Positions 6,725-14,850 are shown, counted from the first letter of the stretch. The stretch is 64,000 bases of DNA from Salinibacterium sp. SWN167 (GCF_015864665.1 NZ_JADYWU010000001.1:310001-374000); one strand, 5' to 3'. Notes: a model not told the origin generated them from the letters alone. Numbers and translations: made by a program.

Positions 6725-8962
6725 ATGGACTACGGTCATCCGTTGAAATTCGGCGCATTTGTGACACCCGCGAATGCATCGCCGCAAGCACCCGTCGAAA
6801 CGGCGCAGCTCGTGGAGTCTTTGGGCTTCGATCTCGTCACCTTTCAGGACCACCCTTACCAACCCTCGTTCCTCGACACCTGGACGTTGATCTCGTACGT
6901 TGCGGCGAGAACTGACCGCATCCACATTGCGCCGAACGTCATGAATGTTCCGTTGCGTAATCCCGCTGTCGCGGCGCGAGCGGCGAGCAGCCTCGACCTT
7001 CTATCGGGCGGGCGCATCGACATGGCGTTGGGGGCGGGAGCGTTCTGGGATGCTGTGGTCGCCATGGGCGTTCCGCGGCTCACTCCCGGAGAATCGATCA
7101 CCGCACTCGAAGAGGCGATCGACATCATGCGGGGAATCTGGGATGCCGGAAATCGGCAACTTTTGCGCTTGGATGGCACCGTGCACAGCGTTCGCGGTGC
7201 CCAACGCGGACCGCTCGCAGCCCACGATATTCCGATCTGGATTGGCGCCCTCAAGCCGCGCGGCCTGCGCCTCATTGGTCGCAAGGCCAATGGCTGGCTG
7301 CCGTCGCTGGGGTATCTCCAGCCCGGAGATTTCGCGCGTGGCAACGCCACCATCGACAAGGCAGCAGTGTCGGCCGGCCGCGATCCTCGCGAAATTCGCC
7401 GGCTCGCCAACATCACCGTTCCTCAGACTGGTCTGGATGGCTGGGCTGAGCAGCTTGCAACGCTGGCGTTAGAAGACGGTGCGAGTACGTTCATCCTGGC
7501 CAACGACAGCGCGATGGTCTTGCAGCTCTTCGCCGAAGAAGTGATGCCTGCGGTACGCGAACTGGCCTCGGCGGAGCGAGCCCGCACGGGTCTTGAACCA
7601 GCCGAAGTGAAGAGCGCCGCAGCGGTCGCAGCGCGGCGAAGTGGGATTGACTATGACGCTGCGCCCGAGGGTGTGCGCGTCATCGAGCCCGGTGACTACA
7701 ACTTTTCCAGCGTGAAATCCACCTACATGCGCGGCGGTTCCCCGGGTCTGGTGTTGCAGCCCACCACGGTGGAGGAGGTTGTCGAGAGCGTCGAGTTCGC
7801 GCGCACTCATCGCCATCTTGAGCTTGCTGTGCGCAGCGGGGGCCACGGTATCAGCGGCCGAAGCACCAACGATGGTGGCCTGGTCATCGATCTCAAAGAA
7901 CTGAACTCGATCGAGATTCTCGACCGCGAAGCGAAGACTGTACGCATTGGGCCGGGCGCTCGGTGGTCTGACGTCGCGACCGTCTTGGGCGACGAAGGCT
8001 GGGCTTTGAGTTCCGGCGACTACGGCGGAGTCGGGGTGGGCGGGCTCGCGACGGCGGGTGGCGTCGGCTGGCTCGCACGTCAGCAGGGGCTCACGATCGA
8101 CCATCTCATCGCCGCCGACATCGTGTTGGCCGATGGCTCGCTCGTGCACACCAGCGCTGAAGAGAACCCGGAGCTGTTCTGGGCCATCCGCGGTGCCGGC
8201 GCCAACATGGGAATCGTCGTCAGCTTCGACTTTGTGGTGGAAGAAGTCGCCGACATCGGATTCGCCCAGCTGGGTTTCGATCCCGGAAACATGCCGGAGC
8301 TGCTCGAACGGTGGGGTGCTGCGATGGAGGAAGCTCCCCGCGACCTCACGACCGAGCTTGCGATCGTTCGCCAAAACTCGGCGCCGTACGTTGGCGTCAA
8401 CGTCTTGGGTGCTGTGGCGTCAGACGAACCAGACATCATCCTGAACCGCCTGCAGCCGCTCGCCGAAATCGCACCCCTCACCAGCCAATCCGTTCAGCTT
8501 CTGCCGTACAGCGCGCTGATGGGCAATACCAGCCCGGCACCACATTCCGGGCGGGGCGAACCCGTCTCTGCATCCGGCCTGATCGAGCACCTCACTCCAG
8601 ACGTTGCCGAGGTGTTGGCGCGCTTCATCGAAAGCGGGGCCAGCACGTTCATTCAGATTCGCTGCGTCGGCGGTGCCGTCTCCGATGTTGCGGCGGATGC
8701 CACGGCCTACGCCCATCGGTCAGCAAACTTTGCGATCAGTGCGGGCAGCTCCAACGCCCAACGCCTCGCCAAAGAGTGGGCCAAGGTGAAGCCCTTTCTC
8801 AGCGGAACCTACTTGAGCTTTGAAACATCGCTCGACCCTGAGCGAATCCACGATGCCTTCCCGCCGCCGACACTCTCGCGACTTCGCGACATCAAGGCGC
8901 GCGTTGACCCGCAGGGGCTGTTCCGCGACAACTTCTCGGTGATTCCGGCGGCGCAGGCCTAA
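6725..8962 (+). CDS. Fusion of luciferase-like monooxygenase and FAD-linked (BBE-type) oxidase
   Basis: A 745-aa two-enzyme fusion. Residues about 5-285 are a bacterial-luciferase-like F420/FMN TIM barrel (KFGAFVTPAN, TFQDHP, APNVMNVPLRNPAVAARAASSLDLLSGGRIDMALGAG in segments). Residues about 325-740 are a PCMH-type FAD domain: VLQPTTVEEVVESVEFA, then RSGGHGISG with a likely flavin-linking His near 374, the GGLATAGGVGWL glycine loop, and a berberine-bridge-like C-terminus DPQGLFRDNF. No second (Cys) flavin attachment residue is obvious. Fusion implies two consecutive oxidations or channelled intermediates; the substrate is unknown. It is last in the MarR-linked operon and ends in a hairpin overlapping its stop. 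Confidence 0.88.
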   Translation: MDYGHPLKFGAFVTPANASPQAPVETAQLVESLGFDLVTFQDHPYQPSFLDTWTLISYVAARTDRIHIAPNVMNVPLRNPAVAARAASSLDLLSGGRIDMALGAGAFWDAVVAMGVPRLTPGESITALEEAIDIMRGIWDAGNRQLLRLDGTVHSVRGAQRGPLAAHDIPIWIGALKPRGLRLIGRKANGWLPSLGYLQPGDFARGNATIDKAAVSAGRDPREIRRLANITVPQTGLDGWAEQLATLALEDGASTFILANDSAMVLQLFAEEVMPAVRELASAERARTGLEPAEVKSAAAVAARRSGIDYDAAPEGVRVIEPGDYNFSSVKSTYMRGGSPGLVLQPTTVEEVVESVEFARTHRHLELAVRSGGHGISGRSTNDGGLVIDLKELNSIEILDREAKTVRIGPGARWSDVATVLGDEGWALSSGDYGGVGVGGLATAGGVGWLARQQGLTIDHLIAADIVLADGSLVHTSAEENPELFWAIRGAGANMGIVVSFDFVVEEVADIGFAQLGFDPGNMPELLERWGAAMEEAPRDLTTELAIVRQNSAPYVGVNVLGAVASDEPDIILNRLQPLAEIAPLTSQSVQLLPYSALMGNTSPAPHSGRGEPVSASGLIEHLTPDVAEVLARFIESGASTFIQIRCVGGAVSDVAADATAYAHRSANFAISAGSSNAQRLAKEWAKVKPFLSGTYLSFETSLDPERIHDAFPPPTLSRLRDIKARVDPQGLFRDNFSVIPAAQA

Positions 8963-8971
8963 CGCCGCCGG
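8945..8971. terminator. Strong GC hairpin at operon end
   Basis: CCGGCGGCG (8945-8953) and CGCCGCCGG (8963-8971) form a perfect 9-bp stem with a 9-base loop that contains the stop codon of the luciferase/oxidase gene. There is no T-tract, as is common for actinobacterial intrinsic terminators. Confidence 0.6.
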
Positions 8972-8980
8972 ATGACGCGG

Positions 8981-9053
8981 TCACCCGAATAGCGTGAAGC
9001 TCGGGGCTGCGTGCGAAATCACACTGCCACTCGCCTGGTGCCGGATAATCCTC
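8981..9053 (-). pseudogene. Relic of the 84-aa membrane protein gene
   Basis: Bases 8981-9020 match 2621-2660 at 35 of 40 positions. On the minus strand they read ISHAAPSFTLFG-stop, against IAHAAPGFTPFG-stop in the intact gene at 2621. A second patch, GTCGAGGATT (around 9048-9057), matches the codons for the VEDWL region. The sequence between is shortened and out of frame. It is a decayed 3' fragment in the gap between two convergent units. Confidence 0.6.
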
Positions 9054-9089
9054 GACCGACGACAAGGGGCCCAGCTTTACTAGGCCCTG

Positions 9090-9875
9090 TTAGATCAGTG
9101 TGGTGAGAACTCCACCATCTGCGCGAACTGCCGCCCCGTTTGTTGCCGAAGACCGGGGGCTGGCTAGGTAAAGAGCAAGGTTCGCGATCTCAGTCGGGTC
9201 GATGAATCGCTGGAGAAGAGAAGTTGTGTTGCCGCCGATGATTGCGGCTTTCATGTCGTCTGCAGAGATCGCCTGTGCGGCAGCGATCTCGTTGACGGCG
9301 TTTGCCACGCCGTCGGAATAGGTTGGTCCTCCGAGGATCGTGTTTACCGTCACGTTTGTGCCGCGTGTGAGCTTCGAGAGCCCGTTGCTCAGGGCGAGGT
9401 TTGCCGCTTTAGTGAGACCGTAGTGGACCATGTCCGCGGGGATGTTCACTCCCGACTCGCTGCCGATAAATATGATCCGACCCGAGTTTTTTGCGATCAT
9501 GCCGCCTAGTACATGCCGCGAGAGCCGCACACCACTCATGACGTTCACCTCGAAATAGTGTTGCCACTCTGAATCGGGAATGTCTTTGAAGGGTGACAGC
9601 TCAAAGAGCCCAACATTGTTCACCAGAATGTCGATGTCGCCTAGCTGCTCGAGCAGGTGTTCGGTCTCAGGGGCATCACTGAGGTCCGCGACGATCCCGG
9701 AGACGGTTCCGCCCGGTTCGGATGCTTGGAGTTGGGCAACTGCTTCGTGAAGCTTGGCTTCGCTCCGCCCATTAATCGTCACGTCAACGCCCTCGGCGAG
9801 CATCGCCTGGGCAATCGCGTAGCCGATTCCTTGAGTCGATCCGCTGATGAACGCCTTCTTGCCCCTGAGTTGCAT
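9090..9875 (-). CDS. Short-chain dehydrogenase/reductase
   Basis: Classical SDR of 261 aa, starting MQLRGKKAFISGS and preceded by a good Shine-Dalgarno (AGGAGAAAT). It has the nucleotide-binding GSTQGIG, the NNVG motif and a complete catalytic YGLTK (in MVHYGLTKAANLAL), with Ser in the preceding SES segment. It therefore should reduce or oxidise a carbonyl/alcohol pair, with unknown substrate. It is divergent from the MarR-family gene at 10013, with an operator-like palindrome between them, so it is probably that regulator's target. Extension to 9935 would add basic residues and run towards the promoter; ATG 9875 is preferred. Confidence 0.85.
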   Translation of the reverse strand: MQLRGKKAFISGSTQGIGYAIAQAMLAEGVDVTINGRSEAKLHEAVAQLQASEPGGTVSGIVADLSDAPETEHLLEQLGDIDILVNNVGLFELSPFKDIPDSEWQHYFEVNVMSGVRLSRHVLGGMIAKNSGRIIFIGSESGVNIPADMVHYGLTKAANLALSNGLSKLTRGTNVTVNTILGGPTYSDGVANAVNEIAAAQAISADDMKAAIIGGNTTSLLQRFIDPTEIANLALYLASPRSSATNGAAVRADGGVLTTLI

Positions 9876-9951
9876 ATCCACAATTTCTCCTGCTCTCGAT
9901 GAGTAACGACGAGCCCGTTTCACTTTCCCAAGCAAGTAAAACTGATCCTGA

Positions 9952-9973
9952 TTGACTTTCTTGGTAAAGTCAA
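9952..9973. promoter_or_regulatory. MarR-type operator between divergent SDR and MarR genes
   Basis: Eight-base arms TTGACTTT (9952-9959) and AAAGTCAA (9966-9973) flank the spacer CTTGGT. Reading leftward, TTGACT can serve as a -35 with a weak CAGGAT -10 at 9950-9945 for the SDR gene. A repressor bound here would block it. The regulator is presumed to be the adjacent MarR protein. Confidence 0.6.
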
Positions 9974-10012
9974 ATTGCGGTGACTTCCCTCGATTTCAGG
10001 TAATCTTCAGCC

Positions 10013-10495
10013 ATGACAGATCTCAGCCCTGCGCCAGCTTTCGACGATGAAAAGCTCGAGACCTGGGCGGCGTTGGCGACGCTTCTCGAGTGGCTGCCAG
10101 CAGCCCTCGATTCCCAGATGCAGCGCGACTCCGATCTCACGCACTTCGAATACGGCATTATGTTCGCACTTTCGGATGCCGCTGACTGCACCCTCCGGAT
10201 GAGCACGCTCGCTACCTATTCGAACAGCTCGCTGTCGCGCCTTTCGCGGGCGGTTGCGCGGCTAGAGACCAAAAACTGGGTATGCCGTGTTCCCGACCCC
10301 AGCGATGGCAGATACACGCTTGCAAGCCTGACTGATCGCGGTAGAGAAAAGGTCGAACAGGCAACCCCCGGCCACGTTGAACTCGTGAGCCGCCTTGTTT
10401 TCGACGCCCTAACGCCGACGCAAACCCGGCAGCTGCACAACATCAGCCTACGAATCACCTCAGCTATCCGCGCCGAGGGTGGCTGGCAGCCATGA
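10013..10495 (+). CDS. MarR-family transcriptional regulator
   Basis: Winged-helix protein of 160 aa. It shows an N-terminal dimer helix, DLTHFEYGIMFALSDAADC, the recognition segment MSTLATYSNSSLSRLSRAVARLETKNWVCR and the wing DPSDGRYTLASLTDRG, all in standard MarR order. It sits divergently from the SDR at 9090-9875 with a 22-bp palindrome between, which fits local autoregulation. The SNSSLSRLSRAVARLE segment is characteristic of a MarR subgroup that usually controls a neighbouring oxidoreductase. No ligand can be inferred. Confidence 0.85.
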   Translation: MTDLSPAPAFDDEKLETWAALATLLEWLPAALDSQMQRDSDLTHFEYGIMFALSDAADCTLRMSTLATYSNSSLSRLSRAVARLETKNWVCRVPDPSDGRYTLASLTDRGREKVEQATPGHVELVSRLVFDALTPTQTRQLHNISLRITSAIRAEGGWQP

Positions 10496-10585
10496 TGAGC
10501 CGCCCCCGCTCAGGTGCTTGTTGGCTGGAGGTCTGCTCTTTCTGATGTTGAGTCGACAGAGCAGCCGGACATCGATGTCGCAGTC

Positions 10586-10861
10586 TTATCCGTCGTTCTG
10601 CTCCGCATTGGCCGGTGTGTGGGTCGGGAAGTCTGTCTCTCCGATGCCGCCGGGTCCGTAGAAAGCTTCAATAAACCCACGCGCTTCAGCGACCAGTTCG
10701 CTTGCGGTGATCTGAGCAGAAGATCGAGCCACAGTGAAACCGTACGTTCCTCCGGCTGGACCGTTGAGCCAATTTAAGTCGTAACTCATTGCTCCGCCCG
10801 GTTGAATTCGCTCGCTGATTCGGAACAACTCACCCCGAATCTCGACTTCGAATGAATCCAT
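10586..10861 (-). CDS. Hypothetical protein (91 aa)
   Basis: Unrecognised small acidic protein starting MDSFEVEIRGELFRI. The sequence is compatible with a compact strand-rich domain (GTYGFTVARSSAQIT) followed by a helix (ELVAEARGFIEAFYG) and a flexible tail rich in Pro, Thr and Asn. No signal peptide or membrane segment is seen. Overlapping plus-strand frames have poor composition, so the minus strand is preferred. It stands alone between the MarR gene and the toxin-antitoxin pair. Confidence 0.55.
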   Translation of the reverse strand: MDSFEVEIRGELFRISERIQPGGAMSYDLNWLNGPAGGTYGFTVARSSAQITASELVAEARGFIEAFYGPGGIGETDFPTHTPANAEQNDG

Positions 10862-10968
10862 TACGCGATTCTAGGCTCGATAAGCGCGAGCTCGACCCGG
10901 CAGCCACGCGAACGCCGTTGCGATTAACGGCCGGTGACCTGCTGAAGCGGTACTCATTGCACTAGATA

Positions 10969-10988
10969 ATGCTATATTTGTATAGCAT
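10969..10988. promoter_or_regulatory. Palindromic operator of the toxin-antitoxin operon
   Basis: ATGCTATATTTGTATAGCAT is a perfect 8+4+8 inverted repeat directly upstream of the antitoxin, with a strong GAGGAGG Shine-Dalgarno following at 10992-10998. A ribbon-helix-helix antitoxin would be expected to bind such a palindrome for autoregulation. AT-rich -10-like sequences lie inside it. Confidence 0.7.
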
Positions 10989-11003
10989 CCAGAGGAGGAT
11001 TCC

Positions 11004-11222
11004 ATGCCGCAAATCAATCTTCGCGTTGACGATGAGACGGAGCATCGCCTGCAGAACTTGTCTGCGCGCACTGGCCGGTCGAAAACTTTTTATGCGACCG
11101 AGGCATTGACGCAATATCTGGACGAGAACGAAGACTACCTCCTGGCAAAAGATGCACTCGAGGAATTCACTCAGTCCAATGACGATGCGATCGACCTTGC
11201 TGACGTGGTCTGGCCTGCGTGA
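11004..11222 (+). CDS. RelB-like ribbon-helix-helix antitoxin
   Basis: A 72-aa antitoxin. The N-terminal part PQINLRVDDETEHRLQNLS...YATEALTQYL is a ribbon-helix-helix DNA-binding domain that would dimerise on the upstream palindrome. The acidic C-terminal part (KDALEEFTQSNDDAIDLADV) is typical of the toxin-wrapping tail of RelB/DUF6290-type antitoxins. It overlaps the toxin gene by 4 bp (GTGA), giving coupled translation with the antitoxin first. It probably neutralises the following RelE/ParE-fold toxin and represses the operon. Confidence 0.85.
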   Translation: MPQINLRVDDETEHRLQNLSARTGRSKTFYATEALTQYLDENEDYLLAKDALEEFTQSNDDAIDLADVVWPA

Positions 11223-11485
11223 GCTACGCGATCAGATTCACCCCGAAGGCAGCGAAGCAAGTTACAAAACTCGACCCCACGGCAGCGAAGCGCATCCGTG
11301 GCTTTCTTGAACAAAAACTTGCTCGCCTCGACAACCCGCGGTTGCTCGGCAAAAAGCTCGTGAACGAGGAGTTCTGGCGTTATCGAGTCGGTGACTACCG
11401 CATCCTCACAGCTATCGACGACGATCAGATTCTCATCCTCATCGTTGAGGTTGCACACCGTCGTGAGGTCTATAACAAGCTCTGA
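11219..11485 (+). CDS. RelE/ParE-superfamily toxin
   Basis: An 88-aa toxin with a GTG start overlapping the antitoxin stop. It has the RelE-fold pattern: SYAIRFTPKAAKQVTKLD (strand plus helix), two helices, then LVNEEFWRYRVGDYRILTAIDDDQILILIVEVAHRREVYN in sequence. The WRYRVGDYRI strand and the terminal HRREVY segment carry the basic and aromatic residues used by RelE-type mRNA interferases. Ribosome-dependent mRNA cleavage is the expected activity by family; a ParE-like gyrase role is not excluded. Confidence 0.85.
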   Translation: MSYAIRFTPKAAKQVTKLDPTAAKRIRGFLEQKLARLDNPRLLGKKLVNEEFWRYRVGDYRILTAIDDDQILILIVEVAHRREVYNKL

Positions 11486-11575
11486 ACACAGAAGCACTCT
11501 TCGAAGACGCCAAGACAAACAGTTCGGTCGCGCGAGGGGTGCATCACGGCACGTTCTCGGCATCTCCAGAAACAA

Positions 11576-11611
11576 CTGTTGGCACCCACCGACGAGGATG
11601 GATGCCAACAG
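11576..11611. terminator. Stem-loop downstream of the KduD-like SDR gene
   Basis: CTGTTGGCA (11576-11584) and TGCCAACAG (11603-11611) form a perfect 9-bp stem with an 18-base loop, 16 bases past the SDR stop on the minus strand. It lies between convergent units and may serve either. Its left half recurs at 2977-3004. Confidence 0.6.
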
Positions 11612-11626
11612 TCTGCTGGGGAAGAA

Positions 11627-12412
11627 CTAGCGGCCGAGCCAGCCGCCATCTACGTTGAGGATGGCGCCCGAGACGTAGTCGGAGGAGCGCGAGGCGAGGA
11701 ACACGGTGGCACCCGCGAGGTCGCTGCCGACGCCCCAACGACCAGCGGGGATGCGGTCGAGGATTGCCTTCGAGCGGTCGGGGTCGTCTTGCAGCGCCTG
11801 GGTGTTGTCGGTGGCGATGTAGCCGGGGGCGATCGCGTTGACGGTGATGCCCTTGCCCGCCCACTCATTCGAGAGTGCCTTGGTGAGGCCGGCGATGCCC
11901 GACTTTGCTGCGGTGTAGCCGGGAACGTTGATGCCGCCCTGGAAGCTGAGCAGCGATGCCGTGAAGATGATCTTGCCGCGACCGCGCTCAATCATCGAGC
12001 GGGCGATGGCCTGCGTGAGCGTGAACTGGCTCGACAGATTCACCTGAATGACCCGATCCCACAGCTCGGTGGGGTGGTCGACGGCGGGGGCGCGCTCGAT
12101 GGTTCCGGCATTGTTGACGAGGATGTCGACGTTGCGGGTCGATAGGGTTTCGCCCAGCGCCGCTACGGCATCCGGGTCGGCAAAGTCGCACGCGATGCCC
12201 TCGAAAGTGCGGCCGTACGAGGTGACTGCCTTTTCGATGTCGCTGCCCGAAGCTTCGATCGTGGCGCTGACGCCGATGATGTTCGCGCCGGCGGCGGCGA
12301 GTGCCTCGGCCATGGCGAAGCCGATTCCGCGACGGGCGCCGGTGACGACCGCGGTGGTTCCGGTGAGGTCAAACATGCCGTTCACGGGGTTGCCTTTCTC
12401 TGTCGTGCTCAC
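11627..12412 (-). CDS. KduD-like 2-keto-3-deoxy sugar acid dehydrogenase (SDR)
   Basis: Complete SDR (261 aa) with TGARRGIG, NNAG and catalytic YTAAK, plus the strings ASLLSFQGG, EWAGKGITVNAIAPGY, NTQAL and RIPAGRW. These are hallmarks of 2-dehydro-3-deoxy-gluconate 5-dehydrogenase (KduD). In this cluster it is the natural candidate for oxidising 2-keto-3-deoxy-L-fuconate to the 2,4-diketo acid (inference from neighbours). It overlaps the upstream Zn-dehydrogenase by 4 bp (GTGA). An internal GTG at 12385 (MNGMFDLTG) would match KduD N-termini better. A truncated paralogue exists at 3847-4182. A stem-loop follows. Confidence 0.85.
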   Translation of the reverse strand: MSTTEKGNPVNGMFDLTGTTAVVTGARRGIGFAMAEALAAAGANIIGVSATIEASGSDIEKAVTSYGRTFEGIACDFADPDAVAALGETLSTRNVDILVNNAGTIERAPAVDHPTELWDRVIQVNLSSQFTLTQAIARSMIERGRGKIIFTASLLSFQGGINVPGYTAAKSGIAGLTKALSNEWAGKGITVNAIAPGYIATDNTQALQDDPDRSKAILDRIPAGRWGVGSDLAGATVFLASRSSDYVSGAILNVDGGWLGR

Positions 12413-13431
12413 TTTTGGCCCGCGACATCCACGAGAATCTTCATCGCTTTGCCGGCGGCAAGGTCAGCGAAAGCTTCGCTGGTTTGCGACAGCGGCACAA
12501 TGCGCGTGATCAACAGATCGGCCGGGATGACGCCACCATCAAGCAGTTCAATGGCCTTTTCGAAGTCGGTGCGCTGGTAGACGCGCGCTCCCATAATCGT
12601 GAGTTCGCGCCAGAAGACGCGCTGCAGGTTGATCTCGCGAGGCGTGGGGTGGATGGCGACAACCACGAGAGTTCCGCGCACCTTCGCGAGGTCGGTGGCG
12701 CCGAGCACGGCCGCCGCAGCACCCGAAACTTCGAAGACCACGTCGGCACCGGCATCCGCGGTCCACTCGTTGACCCAGGCGACCTGATCAACTTCGAGAG
12801 GGCTGAGGGTTGTGAAGCCGAGGGCGTCGATCTGAGCACGGCGGGCAGCATCGATTTCGATGACGGCAACCTCAGCGCCAAACTCGCGTGCGACGGAGGC
12901 GATGAGAACACCGATGGGGCCGCCGCCGATAATCACGGCCTTGTCGCCGGGCTTCAATCCCGAACGGCGAACATCGTGCACGGCAACAGCGGTGGGTTCG
13001 ACGAGCGCAGCGTGATCGAGGCGCAGCTCGGGCGGCAACGCAACGAGCGTTTCGGCGGGAACATTCCACTTGCCCTGAAGGGCGCCGGGGGAGTCGATGC
13101 CGATGAAGTCGAGGTTCTGGCAGATGTGCTGGTTGCCGGCGAGGCAGGCGGGGCAGGTGTTGTCCCACGAGAGCGGCATGACCGTGACGTGGTCGCCGAC
13201 GTTCCAGCCGTCAACGCCGTTACCGAGAGCGGAAATGGTGCCGCTCATCTCGTGACCAAAGGTCAAAGGCATTTGCACGCGGGCATCCATATTGCCGTGC
13301 AGGATGTGCATATCAGTGCCGCACAGTCCGTTGTAGGCGACCGCAATTTGAACTTCGCCGGCGGCCGGAGGCTTCGGTTCGTACTCTTTGACCTCAAGGC
13401 GTTGCTCGCCTACATAACTCACGCTCAGCAC
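12409..13431 (-). CDS. Zinc-dependent medium-chain alcohol/polyol dehydrogenase
   Basis: MDR-family dehydrogenase (340 aa) of the threonine/sorbitol dehydrogenase group. Catalytic zinc ligands are seen in CGTDMHI and GHEMSG. The structural zinc loop is only partly preserved: the stretch CPACLAGNQHIC retains three cysteines, one fewer than usual. The GGGPIG loop and following acidic strand (VIEID) suit NAD binding. The start is a GTG with AAAGGAG upstream. It precedes the KduD-like SDR in a two-gene minus-strand unit and is divergent from the CoA-transferase gene across a LacI-type operator. It could oxidise a sugar alcohol or deoxy-sugar acid of the same regulon. Confidence 0.85.
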   Translation of the reverse strand: MLSVSYVGEQRLEVKEYEPKPPAAGEVQIAVAYNGLCGTDMHILHGNMDARVQMPLTFGHEMSGTISALGNGVDGWNVGDHVTVMPLSWDNTCPACLAGNQHICQNLDFIGIDSPGALQGKWNVPAETLVALPPELRLDHAALVEPTAVAVHDVRRSGLKPGDKAVIIGGGPIGVLIASVAREFGAEVAVIEIDAARRAQIDALGFTTLSPLEVDQVAWVNEWTADAGADVVFEVSGAAAAVLGATDLAKVRGTLVVVAIHPTPREINLQRVFWRELTIMGARVYQRTDFEKAIELLDGGVIPADLLITRIVPLSQTSEAFADLAAGKAMKILVDVAGQK

Positions 13432-13545
13432 TGGTGCGCTCCTTTGCGATTAGTGGTGCGCGCGGGTCGAGTGGAAGCCGGATGCCGGAATGCGGCCCGT
13501 CTGAAGCACTGTTTCCCTTGCGCCTATTTCTGCGTCATACTAGCA

Positions 13546-13563
13546 TGATCAAACGATTGTTCA
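13546..13563. promoter_or_regulatory. LacI-type operator 1
   Basis: TGATCAAACGATTGTTCA is an 18-bp near-palindrome in the gap between the divergent Zn-dehydrogenase and CoA-transferase genes. It differs by one base from operator 2 (18511-18528) and shares TGATCAAACG with operator 3 (21362-21379). The central CG and arm symmetry fit LacI/GalR-family sites. Confidence 0.75.
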
Positions 13564-13590
13564 CGAGTATCTACAGAAGGCTGAACAGCA

Positions 13591-14850
13591 ATGACTGACC
13601 ACCACGGCGCACCAACGGAGTCTGCGCCACTGGACCGCCCCCTCGAGGGAATCCTTGTTCTGGACTTCAGCCAATTCTTGGCCGGACCAGTCGCAGCGAT
13701 GCGTCTCGCCGACCTCGGAGCCCGCGTCATCAAGATCGAACGCCCCGGCACGGGAGACATCGGTCGCACCCTCGCTTTCGCCGGTCGCGAGTTCGACGGC
13801 GACACTGTTTCGTTCCACGCGATGAACCGCAACAAGGAGTCGATCACCGCTGACCTCAAGGTCGCCGACGACCTCGCCTACGTGAAAGAGCTCGTCGAGC
13901 GTGCCGACGTGATCATCCAGAATTTCCGCCCCGGCGTAATGGAGCGCATCGGGCTCGACTTTGAATCCGTGCGCGCCATCAACCCCGGCATCGTCTACGC
14001 CAGCGCGACCGGCTATGGCGAAGAGGGCCCGTGGAAGGATCGCCCGGGGCAAGACCTGCTCGCTCAGTCGATGTCGGGCATCCCGTGGCTCAACGGCTCG
14101 AAGACCGACGGCCCCGTGCCGGTCGGGCTCTCGATCGCCGACCACCTGATGAGCTGCCACATCGCCCAGGGAGTGACCGCGCTTCTCGTGCGCAAGTTCC
14201 GCACCGGCAAGGGCGGCCTCGTGCAAACCAGCCTGCTCGAAGCGATGCTCGACCTGCAGTTCGAGCTGCTGAGCACCAAGCTCAACGACGACAGCATCAC
14301 GGTGCAGCGCCACGGCGAACACTCGGCTCACGCTTTTCTCGCGGCGCCGTACGGCACGTATCCCACCACTGATGGTTACATCGCGATGGCCATGAATCCG
14401 CTGCCGAAACTGGGCGACCTGCTTGGCATTGCAGAACTCAGCGCCATGCTCGACCCGCAGCTCGCCTGGGATCGCCAAGAGTATGTCGAAGAAGTTCTCG
14501 CCGCGCACTTCGCGACCGGCACCACCCAGCAGTGGCTCGACATTCTCGATGCCGGCGACGTGTGGTGCGCTCCCGTACTCACGCTCGACGAACTGCTGGC
14601 CTCGGGCGGTTTCGAAGCGATTCGGATGACGCAGCCCGTCAGCCGCGGAGGCAACGACCTGTTGACCACCCGCAGTCCCATCCGCGTTGACGGCCAGATT
14701 CTCACGAGCACTAAAGCGGCCCCGACTCTCGGAGAAGACAACGACAGCGTGCGGGCCGAGTTCCCGTCGCGCGCTGCTGCTGCCGCCGGTGCCGCCAGCG
14801 CTGCCGGTGCCGCTCCCGCCGCAACCGCAACGCAGGAGGCCTCCGCATGA
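13591..14850 (+). CDS. CaiB/BaiF family III CoA-transferase
   Basis: Class III CoA-transferase (419 aa) that would move CoA between two carboxylic acids. N-terminal LEGILVLDFSQFLAGPVAAMRLADLGARVIKIE is diagnostic, and the Asp in GQDLL (near residue 153) matches the catalytic aspartate region. The NRNKESITADLK and QNFRPGVMERIGLD segments are also typical. The last 30 residues are an Ala/Pro-rich low-complexity tail. It overlaps the next gene by 4 bp. It is unusual in a sugar-catabolic regulon: it may activate an acid product of the pathway for the downstream MaoC hydratase (inference). Confidence 0.88.
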   Translation: MTDHHGAPTESAPLDRPLEGILVLDFSQFLAGPVAAMRLADLGARVIKIERPGTGDIGRTLAFAGREFDGDTVSFHAMNRNKESITADLKVADDLAYVKELVERADVIIQNFRPGVMERIGLDFESVRAINPGIVYASATGYGEEGPWKDRPGQDLLAQSMSGIPWLNGSKTDGPVPVGLSIADHLMSCHIAQGVTALLVRKFRTGKGGLVQTSLLEAMLDLQFELLSTKLNDDSITVQRHGEHSAHAFLAAPYGTYPTTDGYIAMAMNPLPKLGDLLGIAELSAMLDPQLAWDRQEYVEEVLAAHFATGTTQQWLDILDAGDVWCAPVLTLDELLASGGFEAIRMTQPVSRGGNDLLTTRSPIRVDGQILTSTKAAPTLGEDNDSVRAEFPSRAAAAAGAASAAGAAPAATATQEASA

